A stretch of 64,000 bases of DNA from Vulcanimicrobiota bacterium (GTDB taxonomy: Bacteria; Vulcanimicrobiota; Xenobia; Xenobiales; JADMJV01): the NCBI GenBank assembly GCA_019637395.1, contig JAHBVR010000016.1, positions 160,805-224,804 on the forward strand, written 5' to 3'. The stretch's first letter is position 1; each line of letters begins with the position of its first letter. This document shows positions 63,974 through 64,000 of the stretch, piece after piece. Position numbers and translations under genes: made by a program. The notes under the pieces were generated by a model. The model did no database searches and was not told where the DNA came from. It worked only from the letters and a program-made list of their open reading frames with translations.

Positions 63974-64000
63974 CCTCTCCCGGTAACAACAAACCGGACT

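Overview
The window is a GC-rich, gene-dense stretch of a bacterial chromosome whose genes are tightly packed, often with 4-bp stop/start overlaps (ATGA, GTGA) and many GTG or TTG starts. Several things point to a diderm with an elaborate envelope: type II secretion / type IV pilus parts (five GspF/PilC paralogues, a GspE ATPase, three pilin-like proteins), a hopanoid side-chain cluster, a signal peptidase I and II, and an S46 exopeptidase. Many genes have no recognisable homologue, which suggests a poorly sampled phylum; Eremiobacterota/Vulcanimicrobiota-like lineages are a guess, not a result. No rRNA, tRNA, CRISPR array, IS element or phage was seen.

Layout. 1-3401 (+): three consecutive GspF-like genes and a GspE ATPase. 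3404-7333: small proteins, an ABC1/UbiB-like kinase and a CxxC mini-protein. 7384-10315 (-): an acyl-CoA dehydrogenase with etfB and etfA. 10775-13309 (-): N-terminally 'tagged' membrane proteins around a thymidylate-kinase-like gene. 13399-18725 (-): scoA, scoB, acyl-CoA dehydrogenase, an exported protein and a UvrD-like helicase, probably one operon. 18790-24766: an orphan 668-residue protein, then a run containing three tagged genes, one of them an adenosine deaminase. 24894-34619: ALDH-like protein, tandem PilZ protein, LepB, a glycosyltransferase-like protein, subtilase, MazG, S46 peptidase, glyoxalase and two more tagged proteins. 34716-47436 (+): pilins, a receiver/SARP regulator, a protein made of 23 eleven-residue GGxGxD repeats, a histidine kinase and two GspF paralogues, one with a long extension carrying seven FxPRWR motifs. 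47421-49380 (-): lspA, prp, rplU and a YbjN-like gene. 49455-53421 (-): a P-loop/TPR protein with two small partners. 53503-55176 (-): a pre-ATP-grasp ligase. 55557-63882: hpnH and a methyltransferase on +, and guaB-purA-cyclase fragment-hpnA-hpnG-hpnI on -, with a broken Uma2 gene between.

How they fit together. Two acyl-CoA dehydrogenases, ETF and a 3-oxoacid CoA-transferase give a fatty-acid or ketone-body oxidation module. hpnH, hpnG, hpnI and hpnA build and modify adenosylhopane-derived lipids. The 34.7-47.4 kb block looks like a two-component-controlled pseudopilus system next to a repeat protein that could be its substrate; this is the best candidate for an undescribed system. A second theme is a set of unrelated proteins sharing short N-termini such as MAINPNLPS, MAINIGNFP, MQIQGRT and MRIQNSP. 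Several of their start codons or ribosome-binding sites lie inside inverted repeats. Structured intergenic regions at 12562-12712 and 55316-55456 are candidate RNAs.
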